A model generated the notes under the pieces. The model ran no database searches, was not told where the DNA came from, and saw only the letters and a list, made by a program, of their open reading frames with translations. A stretch of 64,000 nucleotides of DNA, taken from Streptomyces albogriseolus. Its GTDB lineage: Bacteria; Actinomycetota; Actinomycetes; Streptomycetales; Streptomycetaceae. How positions within the stretch are numbered: the first letter of the stretch is position 1; each line of letters begins with the position of its first letter. Positions 31,131-38,915 of the stretch are shown one piece after another. Position numbers and translations under genes: made by a program. The stretch lies in the NCBI GenBank assembly GCA_014650475.1, contig BMVA01000009.1:248001-312000 (forward strand). Direction: 5' to 3'.

Positions 31131-31904
31131 TCAGCCGCCGAAGCGGCGGTGGCGGGCGGCGTAGTCGCGCAGCGCGCGCAGGAAGTCCACCTTGCGGAAG
31201 GCCGGCCAGAAGACCTCGCAGAAGTAGTACTCCGAATGGGCCGTCTGCCACAGCATGAATCCGGACAGCCGCTGTTCGCCGCTCGTGCGGATGACGAGGT
31301 CCGGGTCGGGCTGCGCCTTGGTGTAGAGGTGACGTCCGATCATGTCGACGTCCACGGACTCGGCGAGCTCGTCCATCGGGACGCCCTTGTCGTGGGCCTC
31401 GAAGAGCATGGAGCGCACGGCGTCGGCGATCTCCTGGCGTCCCCCGTACCCGATGGCGACGTTGACGACTATTCCGTCGACGTGCGCGGTGGCCGCCTCG
31501 GCCTCCTTCAGGACCGTCTGCATCCCGGAGGGCAGGAGGTCGAGGGTGCCCACATGGTGGACCCGCCAGCGTCCGTCGGCGGCGAGGGTGCGCACCACGT
31601 CCTCGATGATGCCGAGGAGCGGGACCAGTTCCTCCTTGGGCCGGTCGAAGTTGTCCGTCGACAGCAGCCACAGGGTGACCACCTCGACGTCCGTCTCGGA
31701 GCACCAGCCGAGGAACTCCTCGATCTTCTCGGCGCCGGCCCGGTGGCCGTGCACCGTGCTGGAACCCGAGGCCTTCGCCCAGCGGCGGTTGCCGTCCATG
31801 ATGACGCCGATGTGCTTCGGCACCTGAGCGGTGTCCAGGTGGCCTTCCACCCGGCGTGCGTACAGCCTGACCAGCAGGCTCCGCAGCTTGTCGCGCAGGT
31901 TCAC
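31131..31904 (-). CDS. uppS: Isoprenyl transferase (cis-prenyltransferase, UppS type)
   Basis: A 257-residue cis-prenyltransferase that condenses IPP onto an allylic diphosphate to make the polyprenyl carrier for cell-wall precursors. The signature VIMDGNRRWAKASG has the catalytic Asp at D37, and RTSGEQRLSGFMLWQTAHSE is the conserved IPP-binding region. The full length and the N-terminal RDKLRSLLVRLYARRVE helix fit the family. Streptomyces usually have more than one copy, so the chain length made here is not certain. ATG 31902-31904. Confidence 0.92.
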   Translation of the reverse strand: MNLRDKLRSLLVRLYARRVEGHLDTAQVPKHIGVIMDGNRRWAKASGSSTVHGHRAGAEKIEEFLGWCSETDVEVVTLWLLSTDNFDRPKEELVPLLGIIEDVVRTLAADGRWRVHHVGTLDLLPSGMQTVLKEAEAATAHVDGIVVNVAIGYGGRQEIADAVRSMLFEAHDKGVPMDELAESVDVDMIGRHLYTKAQPDPDLVIRTSGEQRLSGFMLWQTAHSEYYFCEVFWPAFRKVDFLRALRDYAARHRRFGG

Positions 31905-32075
31905 GTGATCGTCAGCCCCTCCGTACGGATCGGACAGGCGCGGCGCCCCGCCGCGTCACGCGGCAAGCGGCCCGGTCTCGGCCGCGGGCGGCCCCTGCCC
32001 GGATGGCGGTCCCCAGAGGCGAAGCGTACCCCCGCCGGGGCGGGGGTCCCCAACGTCCGGTCTGGCGCGCTTTTG

Positions 32076-32615
32076 TCAGCTGTACTGCGGTGGCACGCCG
32101 TTTGCGCGCTGCCTCCGGAACCACTGCCTCGAGGGCTCCAGGCAGAGCAGCACCAGGACGGTGACGCCGGTGCCGAGCGGCAGGATGCCGAGCGGAACGC
32201 CCCGGGCGGTGCCGCTGAGCGCGAAGAAGATCTGCAGGCAGGCCAGCACGACCGAGGCCACGCGCACACCGTTGCCCGCCGTCGGGAAGCGGAACGCCAG
32301 CACGAACAGCACGGCGGTCATCAGGTGCATACCGAAGAACCGCCCCGCCCCATAGGCTCCCGCGCCGGCGGCGACGAGGACGGTCAGCAGCACGCCGACC
32401 CCGAACGCCGCGAAGATCACGATCTGCGCGGCGCGGACGGGACCGGGCATGCCGGCGGGCACGGTGGCGGGCCAGCCGGGGGGCTGGGCGTATGAGGGCT
32501 GGGCGTACGGGGAGGGCTGTCCGTACGGCGAGGGGGTGCCGGACTGTCCGTAGGGCTGTCCGTAGGGCTGTCCGTACGGCGGCTGCGCGGGTGGAGCCGG
32601 ATGCTCGTTCGACAT
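32076..32615 (-). CDS. Small membrane protein with PYGQ-repeat N-terminus
   Basis: A 179-residue protein of unknown function. Residues 1-55 are a Pro/Tyr/Gly/Gln repeat (PYGQPYGQPYGQ), typical of disordered cytoplasmic tails in actinobacteria. Four hydrophobic stretches follow at about 63-85, 93-107, 117-130 and 140-160, ending in a basic tail. A TAGAGT -10 box (32622-32627, minus strand) ends six bases before the ATG, so the message may be leaderless. Confidence 0.8.
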   Translation of the reverse strand: MSNEHPAPPAQPPYGQPYGQPYGQSGTPSPYGQPSPYAQPSYAQPPGWPATVPAGMPGPVRAAQIVIFAAFGVGVLLTVLVAAGAGAYGAGRFFGMHLMTAVLFVLAFRFPTAGNGVRVASVVLACLQIFFALSGTARGVPLGILPLGTGVTVLVLLCLEPSRQWFRRQRANGVPPQYS

Positions 32616-33185
32616 GCCGCGACTCTAGCCAGCGGGGATGCGGGAAGCGGCGGAGAGCGGTGGGCAAGAAAAAACGGGCCGGTCCGTGGGGGGGGAGACG
32701 GACCGGCCCGAGGGGGGGTTTCCACCATAACCCTTCGTAAGTGATGCTGCGTGCATCGGCGCGGCACAACTACTCTCCGAAACCGCCCGGCGACGCCCGG
32801 ATGCCCTCGGAGGAGCCGATTCAGGGGGTCTTCCTGGCCGGAACCGGGCGAAATCGCGCGAGAAAAGGGCGCTGAGGGGACTGTGTGCACGGTGTGACAC
32901 CAACCCTGCACCTTTCCGGCCACTCTTCCGGCCGTCCCCCCGACGGGTGACCCCGGCGCGGGCTGCGGCTTGACCCGGAGACGGGGCGGCGGGGAGGCGG
33001 GGAGGAGAGGCGGGCGATGCGCGCCGGGAATGCGGACACCGCGCAGCCCCCTCCACTGCGCGGTGACCCTTCCGCGCAGCTTTGCTCGCGCGAATCAATT
33101 GGTCCGAACCTAAGGGACGCACCGCCGCCGAGACCAGCCCTCACCCATAACGATGCGGACACTACGCGCGTGGACCGCGCGGGCG
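32616..33185 (-). other. 570-bp non-coding interval with a strong leftward terminator
   Basis: No convincing protein gene. It contains a textbook intrinsic terminator for leftward transcription (32675-32710). The stretch upstream of it on the minus strand could be the long 3' end of the methyltransferase transcript or a separate small RNA. A 43-codon minus-strand frame starting at 32756 runs through the terminator and is not credible as a gene. Confidence 0.45.
32668..32710 (-). terminator. Intrinsic terminator with U tract (leftward)
   Basis: A perfect 13-bp stem CGGGCCGGTCCGT/ACGGACCGGCCCG (32675-32687 and 32698-32710) is followed on the minus strand by GTTTTTTC. A run of six Ts is rare in this GC-rich window. 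It lies 60 bases upstream of the PYGQ membrane protein gene. Confidence 0.85.
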
Positions 33186-34007
33186 TCAGGCCCCGGGCCT
33201 GCCCGGTCCGCCCGGCCTGCGGGCCTCGACGAGATGACGTGAGCTGTGGGCCACGAAGGGCCCCTCGGCCTCGATCCGCTCGTGCAGCTCCCGCAGCCGC
33301 GGCCGGTACGCCTCGACCGTGAACCCGGGAACCATCCAGATCACCTTGCGCAGGAAGTGCACCACCGCGGCGATGTCGAAGAACTCCATGCGCAGCCGCT
33401 CGGCCCGCAGCTCCACGACCTCAAGACCGGCCGCCTCGGCGTCCCGCCGCTCCCGCCCGGGGTCGCGCGCCGTACGGCTCCCCTCGGGCAGCGGGCCGAG
33501 GAAGTACTCGACGAGCTCGAAGGCGCTGGCGGGCCCGACATGCTGGGCGAGGTAGGCGCCGCCGGGCCTGAGCACCCTGGCGATCTCGTCCCAGAGCGGC
33601 CGGACGGGGTGCCGGCTGGTGACGAGGGAGAGGGACCCGTCAGCGAACGGCAACGGCGCGTCCTCGGCCGCCGCGACGACAGCGGCGCCGTACGGCCGCA
33701 GCGTGTGCGCCGCCCTGCGGACGTTGGGCGGCCAGCCCTCGGTGGCGGCGACCATCGGGGGCCGCCGGGACGCCCGGCCGAGGGCGAACGCGAGGACCTC
33801 TCCCCCGCCGGTCTGGACGTCGAGCACGGGCCCGTCCACCGCGCCCAGCCGGCCGGCCACGGTGGTGGCGTACCCCCAGGACGGCCGGGCCTCGGTGGCG
33901 CGCCCCTCGAACCAGGAGAAGTCCCACCCTTCGGTGGGCACGGAGGCGCCCGAGGCGAGGAGTTCGTCGAACGTACCCGTCCGGGTGCGGGGTTGAGGCG
34001 GGGTCAT
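33186..34007 (-). CDS. Class I SAM-dependent methyltransferase-like protein
   Basis: A 273-residue protein with a degenerate SAM-binding fold: VLDVQTGGGEVLAFAL replaces the usual D-x-G-x-G-x-G loop, then AATEGWPPN (motif II acid), AEDAPLPFADGSLSLVTSRHPV and RVLRPGGAYLAQHVG (post-I/III). A long C-terminal helical part (YRPRLRELHERIEAEG) is typical of the UbiE/menaquinone-like group. The substrate is unknown. ATG 34005-34007 is used; an ATG five codons upstream is possible. Confidence 0.85.
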   Translation of the reverse strand: MTPPQPRTRTGTFDELLASGASVPTEGWDFSWFEGRATEARPSWGYATTVAGRLGAVDGPVLDVQTGGGEVLAFALGRASRRPPMVAATEGWPPNVRRAAHTLRPYGAAVVAAAEDAPLPFADGSLSLVTSRHPVRPLWDEIARVLRPGGAYLAQHVGPASAFELVEYFLGPLPEGSRTARDPGRERRDAEAAGLEVVELRAERLRMEFFDIAAVVHFLRKVIWMVPGFTVEAYRPRLRELHERIEAEGPFVAHSSRHLVEARRPGGPGRPGA

Positions 34008-34072
34008 GCGGCGAGGATGCACGAGGACGGGGCGGTCCGTCGCGTGCTTTTCTCCCGCCCCGCGGGGGCGGT

Positions 34073-34951
34073 CTAGGTGAGGAGTGGCCGCACGTCCTCC
34101 GCGGCGAAGCGGACGAAGCCCTCCGGGTCGGGTTCGTCGCCGGTCGGCTGGAGGACGACCGTGTCGGCGCCCGCCTCGGCCAGCCGTCGTACGGCGTCGG
34201 CGACGGCGCGGGCGTCCCCGGCGACCCCGAGGCCGGCGTCCGCGCCGTGCCCCTCGGCGACCAGCTCGGCACGCAGCCGCTCGTGCGCCCCGTCGCCGGT
34301 CGCGGTCAGCAGATAGACGACGACCCGGTGGCCCTCCGGGTCACGCCCCGCCTCGACGCGGCCCTCCCGGATCAGCCCGCACGCCTGCCGGACGCCGTCG
34401 GCGGAGGTGTCGGCGGTGAGGATGGTGCCGTCGGCGGCCTCGCCGGTGAGCCGTACGGTGCGGGGGCCCATGCCGCCGGCCAGGACGTCGACGGGGCCGG
34501 ACGGGGGCCAGTCGAGCGCGACGTCGTCGAGGGTGACGTAGCGGCCCTTGGCCGTCACCGTCTCCCCGGCCAGCAGGGCGCGCAGGGCGAGGAGATGCTC
34601 GCGCAGCAGGGTGAGGGGCGACCCGACGCGCGCGCCGACCTGCCCCATCCAGTCCTGCACGCCATGCCCCACGCCGAGGATCGGGCGGCCGGGGAACATC
34701 CGGTGCAGGGAGGCGGCCTCCATGGCGGTGACGGCGACGTTCCGCAGAGGTACGGGCAGCAGTCCGACGCCGACGCGCAGACGCTCGCTCCACGCGAGGG
34801 CTGCGGCGCCGGTGGAGATGCCGCCCTCCCGGAAGCAGTCCTCCCACAGCCAGAGCTCCTCGAGCCCGGCCGCGTCGGCGGTGCGCACGACGGAGCAAAG
34901 CCGCTCGGGGGCGAGCTGGGGGCGGAACACAGCACCGAGTGTCGTCGTCAT
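34073..34951 (-). CDS. LLM class (probably F420-dependent) oxidoreductase
   Basis: A 292-residue luciferase-like TIM-barrel oxidoreductase. Recognisable features are the GLEELWLWEDCFREGGISTGAA region, a LRVGVGLLPVPLRNVAVTAMEAA strand-helix, HRMFPGRPILGVGHGVQDWM and VDVLAGGMGPRTVRLTGEAADG. Actinobacterial members with this pattern mostly use F420 rather than FMN. ATG 34949-34951 (MTTTLGAVFRPQ) is the start. The reaction is unknown. Confidence 0.88.
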   Translation of the reverse strand: MTTTLGAVFRPQLAPERLCSVVRTADAAGLEELWLWEDCFREGGISTGAAALAWSERLRVGVGLLPVPLRNVAVTAMEAASLHRMFPGRPILGVGHGVQDWMGQVGARVGSPLTLLREHLLALRALLAGETVTAKGRYVTLDDVALDWPPSGPVDVLAGGMGPRTVRLTGEAADGTILTADTSADGVRQACGLIREGRVEAGRDPEGHRVVVYLLTATGDGAHERLRAELVAEGHGADAGLGVAGDARAVADAVRRLAEAGADTVVLQPTGDEPDPEGFVRFAAEDVRPLLT

Positions 34952-34974
34952 GCGGGTGTACCTACCCACACGGG

Positions 34975-35004
34975 CCCGCCCCGGCACACCCTTGCCGGGG
35001 CGGG
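34975..35004. terminator. Terminator at the 3' end of the lipoprotein array
   Basis: A 12-bp perfect stem CCCGCCCCGGCA/TGCCGGGGCGGG lies 20 bases downstream of the secreted-protein stop codon. Confidence 0.8.
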
Positions 35005-35023
35005 GGGAGCGGTGTCCGTCGGG

Positions 35024-36046
35024 CTAGCGGTTGACGGACTGGATCTCCTGGACGACGACGTCCTGGGTCGCTCCGAACTCACCGTCGGGCAGACGTTCGC
35101 CCGCGCCGCCGGATCCGGTCCAGCGGACCTCCCAGGTGACGGTCGCCTGCAGCGGGAAGGTGCCGTCGCCGGAGGAGCGCAGGTACTTCACCCCGCACGG
35201 GGGCGTCCGGTTCGCCTTGCCCTTGGCGTAGGGCTCGCCGATACGGCCGTTGTCGATCTCGCAGACACCGGAGGCCGGGTACGTCTCGGCGTCCGGGGTG
35301 CCGGGCTGGATCTTCAGCGCGACCGGCTCCGCCGTGGCCGTCGCGTAGATGCCGATCTCCGGCACGGAGGCGGTCACCGAGACCGGCTGGAACTCCGCGC
35401 CGTCCAGCCACGACCAGGTCGGCAGATTCACCTTGGTCGCCTGCGCGGGCGCGAGGGTGACCTCGGTACCGGGGACGCGGATCTCGGAGTAGGCGAGTTC
35501 GGCGAGAACCTCCGGCGTGACGGCGTTCTCGACGTCCGCGGGCGGCGGGTCGCCCTGATCCACCCAGAAGTAGTCCCTCGTGCAGGAGTCCCAGCCGGGC
35601 GGGAAGCTCTTGTCGACGTACGAGCCCCACCAGTAGCCCTTGCCGGACTTGTGCTTGTTGAAGTCCTTCTCCGGGTCGTCGGGGTTCGTGTACTTCTTCC
35701 GCTGCTCGTTGTCCCACTCGTGCCCCGTCGAACCGGCCTCCCAGATCGGCTCCAGGTACGCCTGCAGCTCCTCGGGGGAGTACTTGGGCGCGTACCAGCA
35801 GGGCGGGGGCGACCACGAGGTGCTCGACGTGAGCGCGCCGACCTTGCCGCCCTTGCCGTTCTTGGAGTGATCGAAGCGGACGCCTCCGGCGGAGACGGAG
35901 AGGGTGCCGTCGTCGTTGAGGTTGGCGCCTTTGTCTTCACCCTGCGTTCCGCTGCCCAGGTCGTCGTCGGCGTGAGCCACGCCGGGCAGGGCCAGGAGGA
36001 ACACGACCGCGCCGACAGCGGCGAACGTCCGGAAAGTGCGGGTCAC
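35024..36046 (-). CDS. Secreted protein of unknown function, coupled to lipoprotein A
   Basis: A 340-residue exported protein. Signal peptide about 1-26 (FRTFAAVGAVVFLLALPGVA, then HADD). The mature part opens with an acidic/Gly linker, then a Trp/Tyr-rich domain (SWSPPPCWYAPKYSPEELQAY; GKGYWWGSYVDKSFPPGWDS) and a beta-rich C-terminal region with paired cysteines (SGVCEIDNGRIGEP, PPCGVKYLRSSGDG). No family is recognised. GTG 36044-36046 overlaps the lipoprotein A stop by 4 bp, so the two are co-translated. Confidence 0.85.
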   Translation of the reverse strand: MTRTFRTFAAVGAVVFLLALPGVAHADDDLGSGTQGEDKGANLNDDGTLSVSAGGVRFDHSKNGKGGKVGALTSSTSWSPPPCWYAPKYSPEELQAYLEPIWEAGSTGHEWDNEQRKKYTNPDDPEKDFNKHKSGKGYWWGSYVDKSFPPGWDSCTRDYFWVDQGDPPPADVENAVTPEVLAELAYSEIRVPGTEVTLAPAQATKVNLPTWSWLDGAEFQPVSVTASVPEIGIYATATAEPVALKIQPGTPDAETYPASGVCEIDNGRIGEPYAKGKANRTPPCGVKYLRSSGDGTFPLQATVTWEVRWTGSGGAGERLPDGEFGATQDVVVQEIQSVNR

Positions 36047-36702
36047 GGCTGGCACTTGGCGCTCCCACTCTGCGAGACGATCTTCTGAATGACCCACACG
36101 CCCTTGTCGTTCTTCTTCAGCGACGTGTGGTAAATCACGTAGCTCTTGGCGGTGACCTCGGTCTTCTTGATCTTGTTGGTCTCGAGGTACTTCACGAAGG
36201 CCTTGCCCTGGTCCTCGCAATAGCTGAGCGAGGCCGTTCCATCCTTACCGACATTCACTTCCGGTGCGTAGAAGCGGTAGGACCCGGTGACCGCGGCCTT
36301 GTGGTCCACGTAGTCCTGCACGAACCTCTGCGTCTCGGCCGCTGCTTCACCCTCGTAGTAGTAGAGGTAGGCCTTGTCCAGTGCGTTCTGCTTGACGATC
36401 GCCTGGTCCACCGCCTTGATGGACTGCTCGCTGTCGGCCAGGACCGCGTCCTTCTCCTTGTCGCCGGTCTTCGGCCAGTCGAAGGTGTAGGAGAGGTCAC
36501 TGGGCAGCTCGATCTTCGGGCGGTCGTCCGAGGCCGGGGCGGACGTGGCCGGCGAGGGCGACTTCTTGTCACCCGTGTCCGCTCCCGCGATCGTGTCGCT
36601 GTCCTTCGCGGGAGAGTCGTCGTCGCTTCCGCACGCGGACAGCGTCAGAGCCGCGGTGGCGGTCAGCGCAAGCGCTGCGAGCAGGGTGGGACGGCGGTTC
36701 AC
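36043..36702 (-). CDS. Tandem-array lipoprotein A
   Basis: A 219-residue predicted lipoprotein with a classic signal and lipobox (LTLSAC, Cys24), a Ser/Pro/Asp linker, then a ~150-residue domain starting RPKIELPSDLSYTFDWPKTG. It shares with the next three genes the TGDxxKDAxLxD motif, an internal Y-C-E-D and a C-terminal K-C-Q-P, so a disulfide is likely. The helical start and mixed C-terminal half suggest an NTF2-like fold. The GTG start follows GGGAGC in a leader related to those of B and D. It is coupled to the secreted protein gene downstream. Confidence 0.88.
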   Translation of the reverse strand: MNRRPTLLAALALTATAALTLSACGSDDDSPAKDSDTIAGADTGDKKSPSPATSAPASDDRPKIELPSDLSYTFDWPKTGDKEKDAVLADSEQSIKAVDQAIVKQNALDKAYLYYYEGEAAAETQRFVQDYVDHKAAVTGSYRFYAPEVNVGKDGTASLSYCEDQGKAFVKYLETNKIKKTEVTAKSYVIYHTSLKKNDKGVWVIQKIVSQSGSAKCQP

Positions 36703-36707
36703 AGTCG

Positions 36708-36749
36708 GCTCCCGGTGGGGCGAGGCGTCACATCAGCGCGCCAACGCTA
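36708..36749 (-). promoter_or_regulatory. Promoter/leader of lipoprotein A (degenerate repeat copy)
   Basis: The 22-bp leader core (36708-36729) is identical to the leaders of genes B and D, but the upstream part differs. A -10 box TAGCGT (36744-36749, minus strand) lies 41 bases before the GTG start. Confidence 0.55.
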
Positions 36750-36830
36750 TCCAGCGGGCGCGGCGCGACACCAGAGCGAATGGGTCAACTGCAACACAGC
36801 TAATACCGAATTGGGACGCGGAGCCCTACG

Positions 36831-37475
36831 TCAGGGCCGGCACGTGGCACTTCCCCGCTGCGACGACAGACGCTCGGTCACCCACACACCGTTCCCGTTC
36901 TTCCGCACGGTGGCCGCATAGATCACGTAGGAGTTCTTGGTCACCGGTGTGACGTCCGTCTTGCCGGTCTCGAGGAACTTGTTGAAAGCCCTACTTTGAT
37001 CCTCGCAGTAGACGAGGGCGGCGGTTCCGTCCTCGTGGACCGTCACGTCGGCGTCGTAGAAGCGGGTGAACCCCGTCGTACGAGCCTTGTGATCGACGAA
37101 GTCCTGAATGTACCGCTGACTTCCCGCGGCAGCCGTGCCCTCGGAGTAGAAGCGGTAGGCCTCGTGGAGCGGGTCCTGTTCCGCGATGGCCAGATCCACC
37201 GCCTTGATCCGCTGCTCGGTGTCCGCGAGCACGGCGTCCTTCACGGGGTCGCCCGTCGTGCCCCAGTCGAACGCGTGGGTCACGTCGGAGGGCAGCTTGA
37301 TCACGGGGCGACCACCGTCGGCGGCGGGGGCCGAAGGCGAGGGCGAGTGCTGTGCAGTAGCGGAAGCCTTGTCGCTGCCCTTGGCAGGCGCGTCGGTGTC
37401 GTTCCCGCCGCAGGCGGTGAGCGTCAGTGCCACGGCCAGGGCGAGGGTGGCGAGGACGAGGCGGCGGGGGTTCAA
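36831..37475 (-). CDS. Tandem-array lipoprotein B
   Basis: A 214-residue paralogue of lipoprotein A. Lipobox LTLTAC, linker, then RPVIKLPSDVTHAFDWGTTGDPVKDAVLAD... with the shared Y-C-E-D and C-terminal T-C-R-P cysteines. The start is assigned to TTG 37473-37475 because it is the only codon placed correctly after the conserved GGGAGC leader, and it aligns with the GTG of A (LNPRR against MNRRP); an upstream ATG at 37535 would add a non-signal-like extension and overlap gene C. The function is unknown. Confidence 0.85.
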   Translation of the reverse strand: MNPRRLVLATLALAVALTLTACGGNDTDAPAKGSDKASATAQHSPSPSAPAADGGRPVIKLPSDVTHAFDWGTTGDPVKDAVLADTEQRIKAVDLAIAEQDPLHEAYRFYSEGTAAAGSQRYIQDFVDHKARTTGFTRFYDADVTVHEDGTAALVYCEDQSRAFNKFLETGKTDVTPVTKNSYVIYAATVRKNGNGVWVTERLSSQRGSATCRP

Positions 37476-37479
37476 GAAG

Positions 37480-37523
37480 GCTCCCGGTGGGGCGAGGCGT
37501 CGCTTTCGTGGGGTCACGTTATC
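37480..37523 (-). repeat. 44-bp promoter/leader repeat, copy 1 (gene B)
   Basis: This fills the whole gap between genes C and B and is identical base for base to 38846-38889. On the minus strand it begins GATAACGTGACC, containing a -10-like TAACGT (37516-37521), and ends in the GGGAGC ribosome-binding site. Confidence 0.85.
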
Positions 37524-38164
37524 TATGGCTGACACTGAGTCGCGCCCCTGGTGGAGATGATCTGAGACGTCTGCCAGACGCCCTCGACGTTCTTGTCGAG
37601 CCTCGTGTTGTACAGCACGTAGCTGTTCTTGGTGACCGGCGTCTTGTGGATCTCGTTGGTCTTCTTGTCCTTGCTGAAGCCCCTGCTCTCGTCCGCACAG
37701 AAGACCAGGGTGGCGGAGCGGTCGCCCGTGAGCGTCACCTCGCGGTCGTAGTAGCGGGCCTCGCCGGTCAATGTCGCCCCGGCCTCCTCGAACTGGGCGA
37801 CCCAGTCCTGCGCGGCTTGCAGGGCTTTGCCGGTGTTGTAGAAGGCGAGCGCCTTGCCCTCGGGGTCCGTCCCGGTGATCGCGGCGTCGACCGCGCGCAT
37901 CCGTTCCGCGTTGTCCGCGAGGATCGCATCCTTGACTGGGTCACCCGTCTCGCCGCCCTCGAAGGTCAGCTCGAGGTCTGCCGGCAACTCAATCTTCGGG
38001 CGGTCGGGAGACGTTGCGGCCGACGTGCTCACGGACGCGGGCTTGTTGCCGCCATCGGCCTGGGTGCCGCTCGCTTTGTCGTCGTCGCTTCCGCACGCGG
38101 ACAGCGTCAGGGCGGCGGTAGCGGTCAGTGCCAGTGCTGTGAGGAGGGTGGGGCGGCGGTTCAC
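37523..38164 (-). CDS. Tandem-array lipoprotein C
   Basis: A 213-residue paralogue. Its first 29 residues differ from lipoprotein A at a single position (MNRRPTLLTALALTATAA against MNRRPTLLAALALTATAA, both reaching LTLSACGSDD), yet the mature domains diverge widely. The domain shows RPKIELPADLELTFEGGETG, TGDPVKDAILAD, F-C-A-D and C-terminal Q-C-Q-P. GTG 38162-38164 follows CCAGGAGCC. Only 29 bp separate it from gene D, so D and C form one transcription unit. Confidence 0.87.
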   Translation of the reverse strand: MNRRPTLLTALALTATAALTLSACGSDDDKASGTQADGGNKPASVSTSAATSPDRPKIELPADLELTFEGGETGDPVKDAILADNAERMRAVDAAITGTDPEGKALAFYNTGKALQAAQDWVAQFEEAGATLTGEARYYDREVTLTGDRSATLVFCADESRGFSKDKKTNEIHKTPVTKNSYVLYNTRLDKNVEGVWQTSQIISTRGATQCQP

Positions 38165-38193
38165 GGTCGGCTCCTGGAGTGGCTGTCGCGCAT

Positions 38194-38841
38194 TCACGGC
38201 TGGCACTTCTCGCTGCCCCGCTCGGATGCGACGTCCGTCGTCTGCCAGACGCCGTCGGCATTCTTGGTGAGTGCGGTGCGGTAGAGCACGTAACTGTCGG
38301 CAGTGGTCGGAGTGTTGTCCACCTTGCCGGTCTTCTTGTTCTTCAGGAAGGACTTGCTCTCGTCCGAGCAATAGGTGATGTATGCCTTCTTGGTGCTGGA
38401 ATTCTCCACCTCGTAGTCGAAGTACCGGGTCTCACCGACCCATGTGTCGTTCGCCTTGATGTACCGGTTGACGAAGACGATCGCCCCGCTCAGCGCACGG
38501 TCCACGTTGTAGAAGCCCAGCGCTTCGGAATCGGTCGAGCCCTTGAAGATGGCCTCGTCCACAGAGTTCACGCCCAGGGTGCTGTCCCGCAGCGCCGCGT
38601 CCTTCGCCGCGTCGCCCGTCTTCTCGTATTCGAAGACGTTCTTCGCGTCGGACGGGAATGTCATGGTCGGGCGCCCGCTTGATTCCGACGCCGTTGGCGT
38701 CGGGGCAGGGGATGGGGCCTGGGACGCCGGCTTGCTGTCTGCCCGCTTTCCCGAGGCGGCCGAGTCCTCGCCGCCGCACGCGGTCGCGGTCAGGGCCGTG
38801 GTCACGGCGAGCGTCGTGAGGAAGGCGGTACGGCGGTTCAA
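38194..38841 (-). CDS. Tandem-array lipoprotein D
   Basis: A 215-residue first gene of the array. Lipobox LTATAC, a Ser/Pro linker, and a more divergent domain (RPTMTFPSDAKNVFEYEKTG, GDAAKDAALRD, Y-C-S-D, C-terminal K-C-Q-P). The start is TTG 38839-38841, eight codons shorter than the first in-frame ATG and placed as in gene B after an identical leader. The upstream region is shared divergently with the DUF192 gene. Confidence 0.85.
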   Translation of the reverse strand: MNRRTAFLTTLAVTTALTATACGGEDSAASGKRADSKPASQAPSPAPTPTASESSGRPTMTFPSDAKNVFEYEKTGDAAKDAALRDSTLGVNSVDEAIFKGSTDSEALGFYNVDRALSGAIVFVNRYIKANDTWVGETRYFDYEVENSSTKKAYITYCSDESKSFLKNKKTGKVDNTPTTADSYVLYRTALTKNADGVWQTTDVASERGSEKCQP

Positions 38842-38845
38842 GGAA

Positions 38846-38889
38846 GCTCCCGGTGGGGCGAGGCGTCGCTTTCGTGGGGTCACGTTATC
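38846..38889 (-). repeat. 44-bp promoter/leader repeat, copy 2 (gene D)
   Basis: Identical to 37480-37523. It carries TAACGT (38882-38887, minus strand) 40 bases before the TTG start, the same distance as in front of gene B. Confidence 0.85.
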
Positions 38890-38915
38890 CAGTGGCGCGG
38901 GGTACGTTCGCCGGG

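Noticed and set aside
32625-32756. 43-codon minus-strand frame in the 570-bp gap
   Set aside because: It reads straight through an intrinsic terminator hairpin and its U tract and shows no coding composition.
35024-38841. Lipoprotein array as one toxin-immunity or phage-defence island
   Set aside because: No toxin, polymorphic C-terminus or nuclease motif is visible; similar length and shared motifs point to a paralogous surface family instead.
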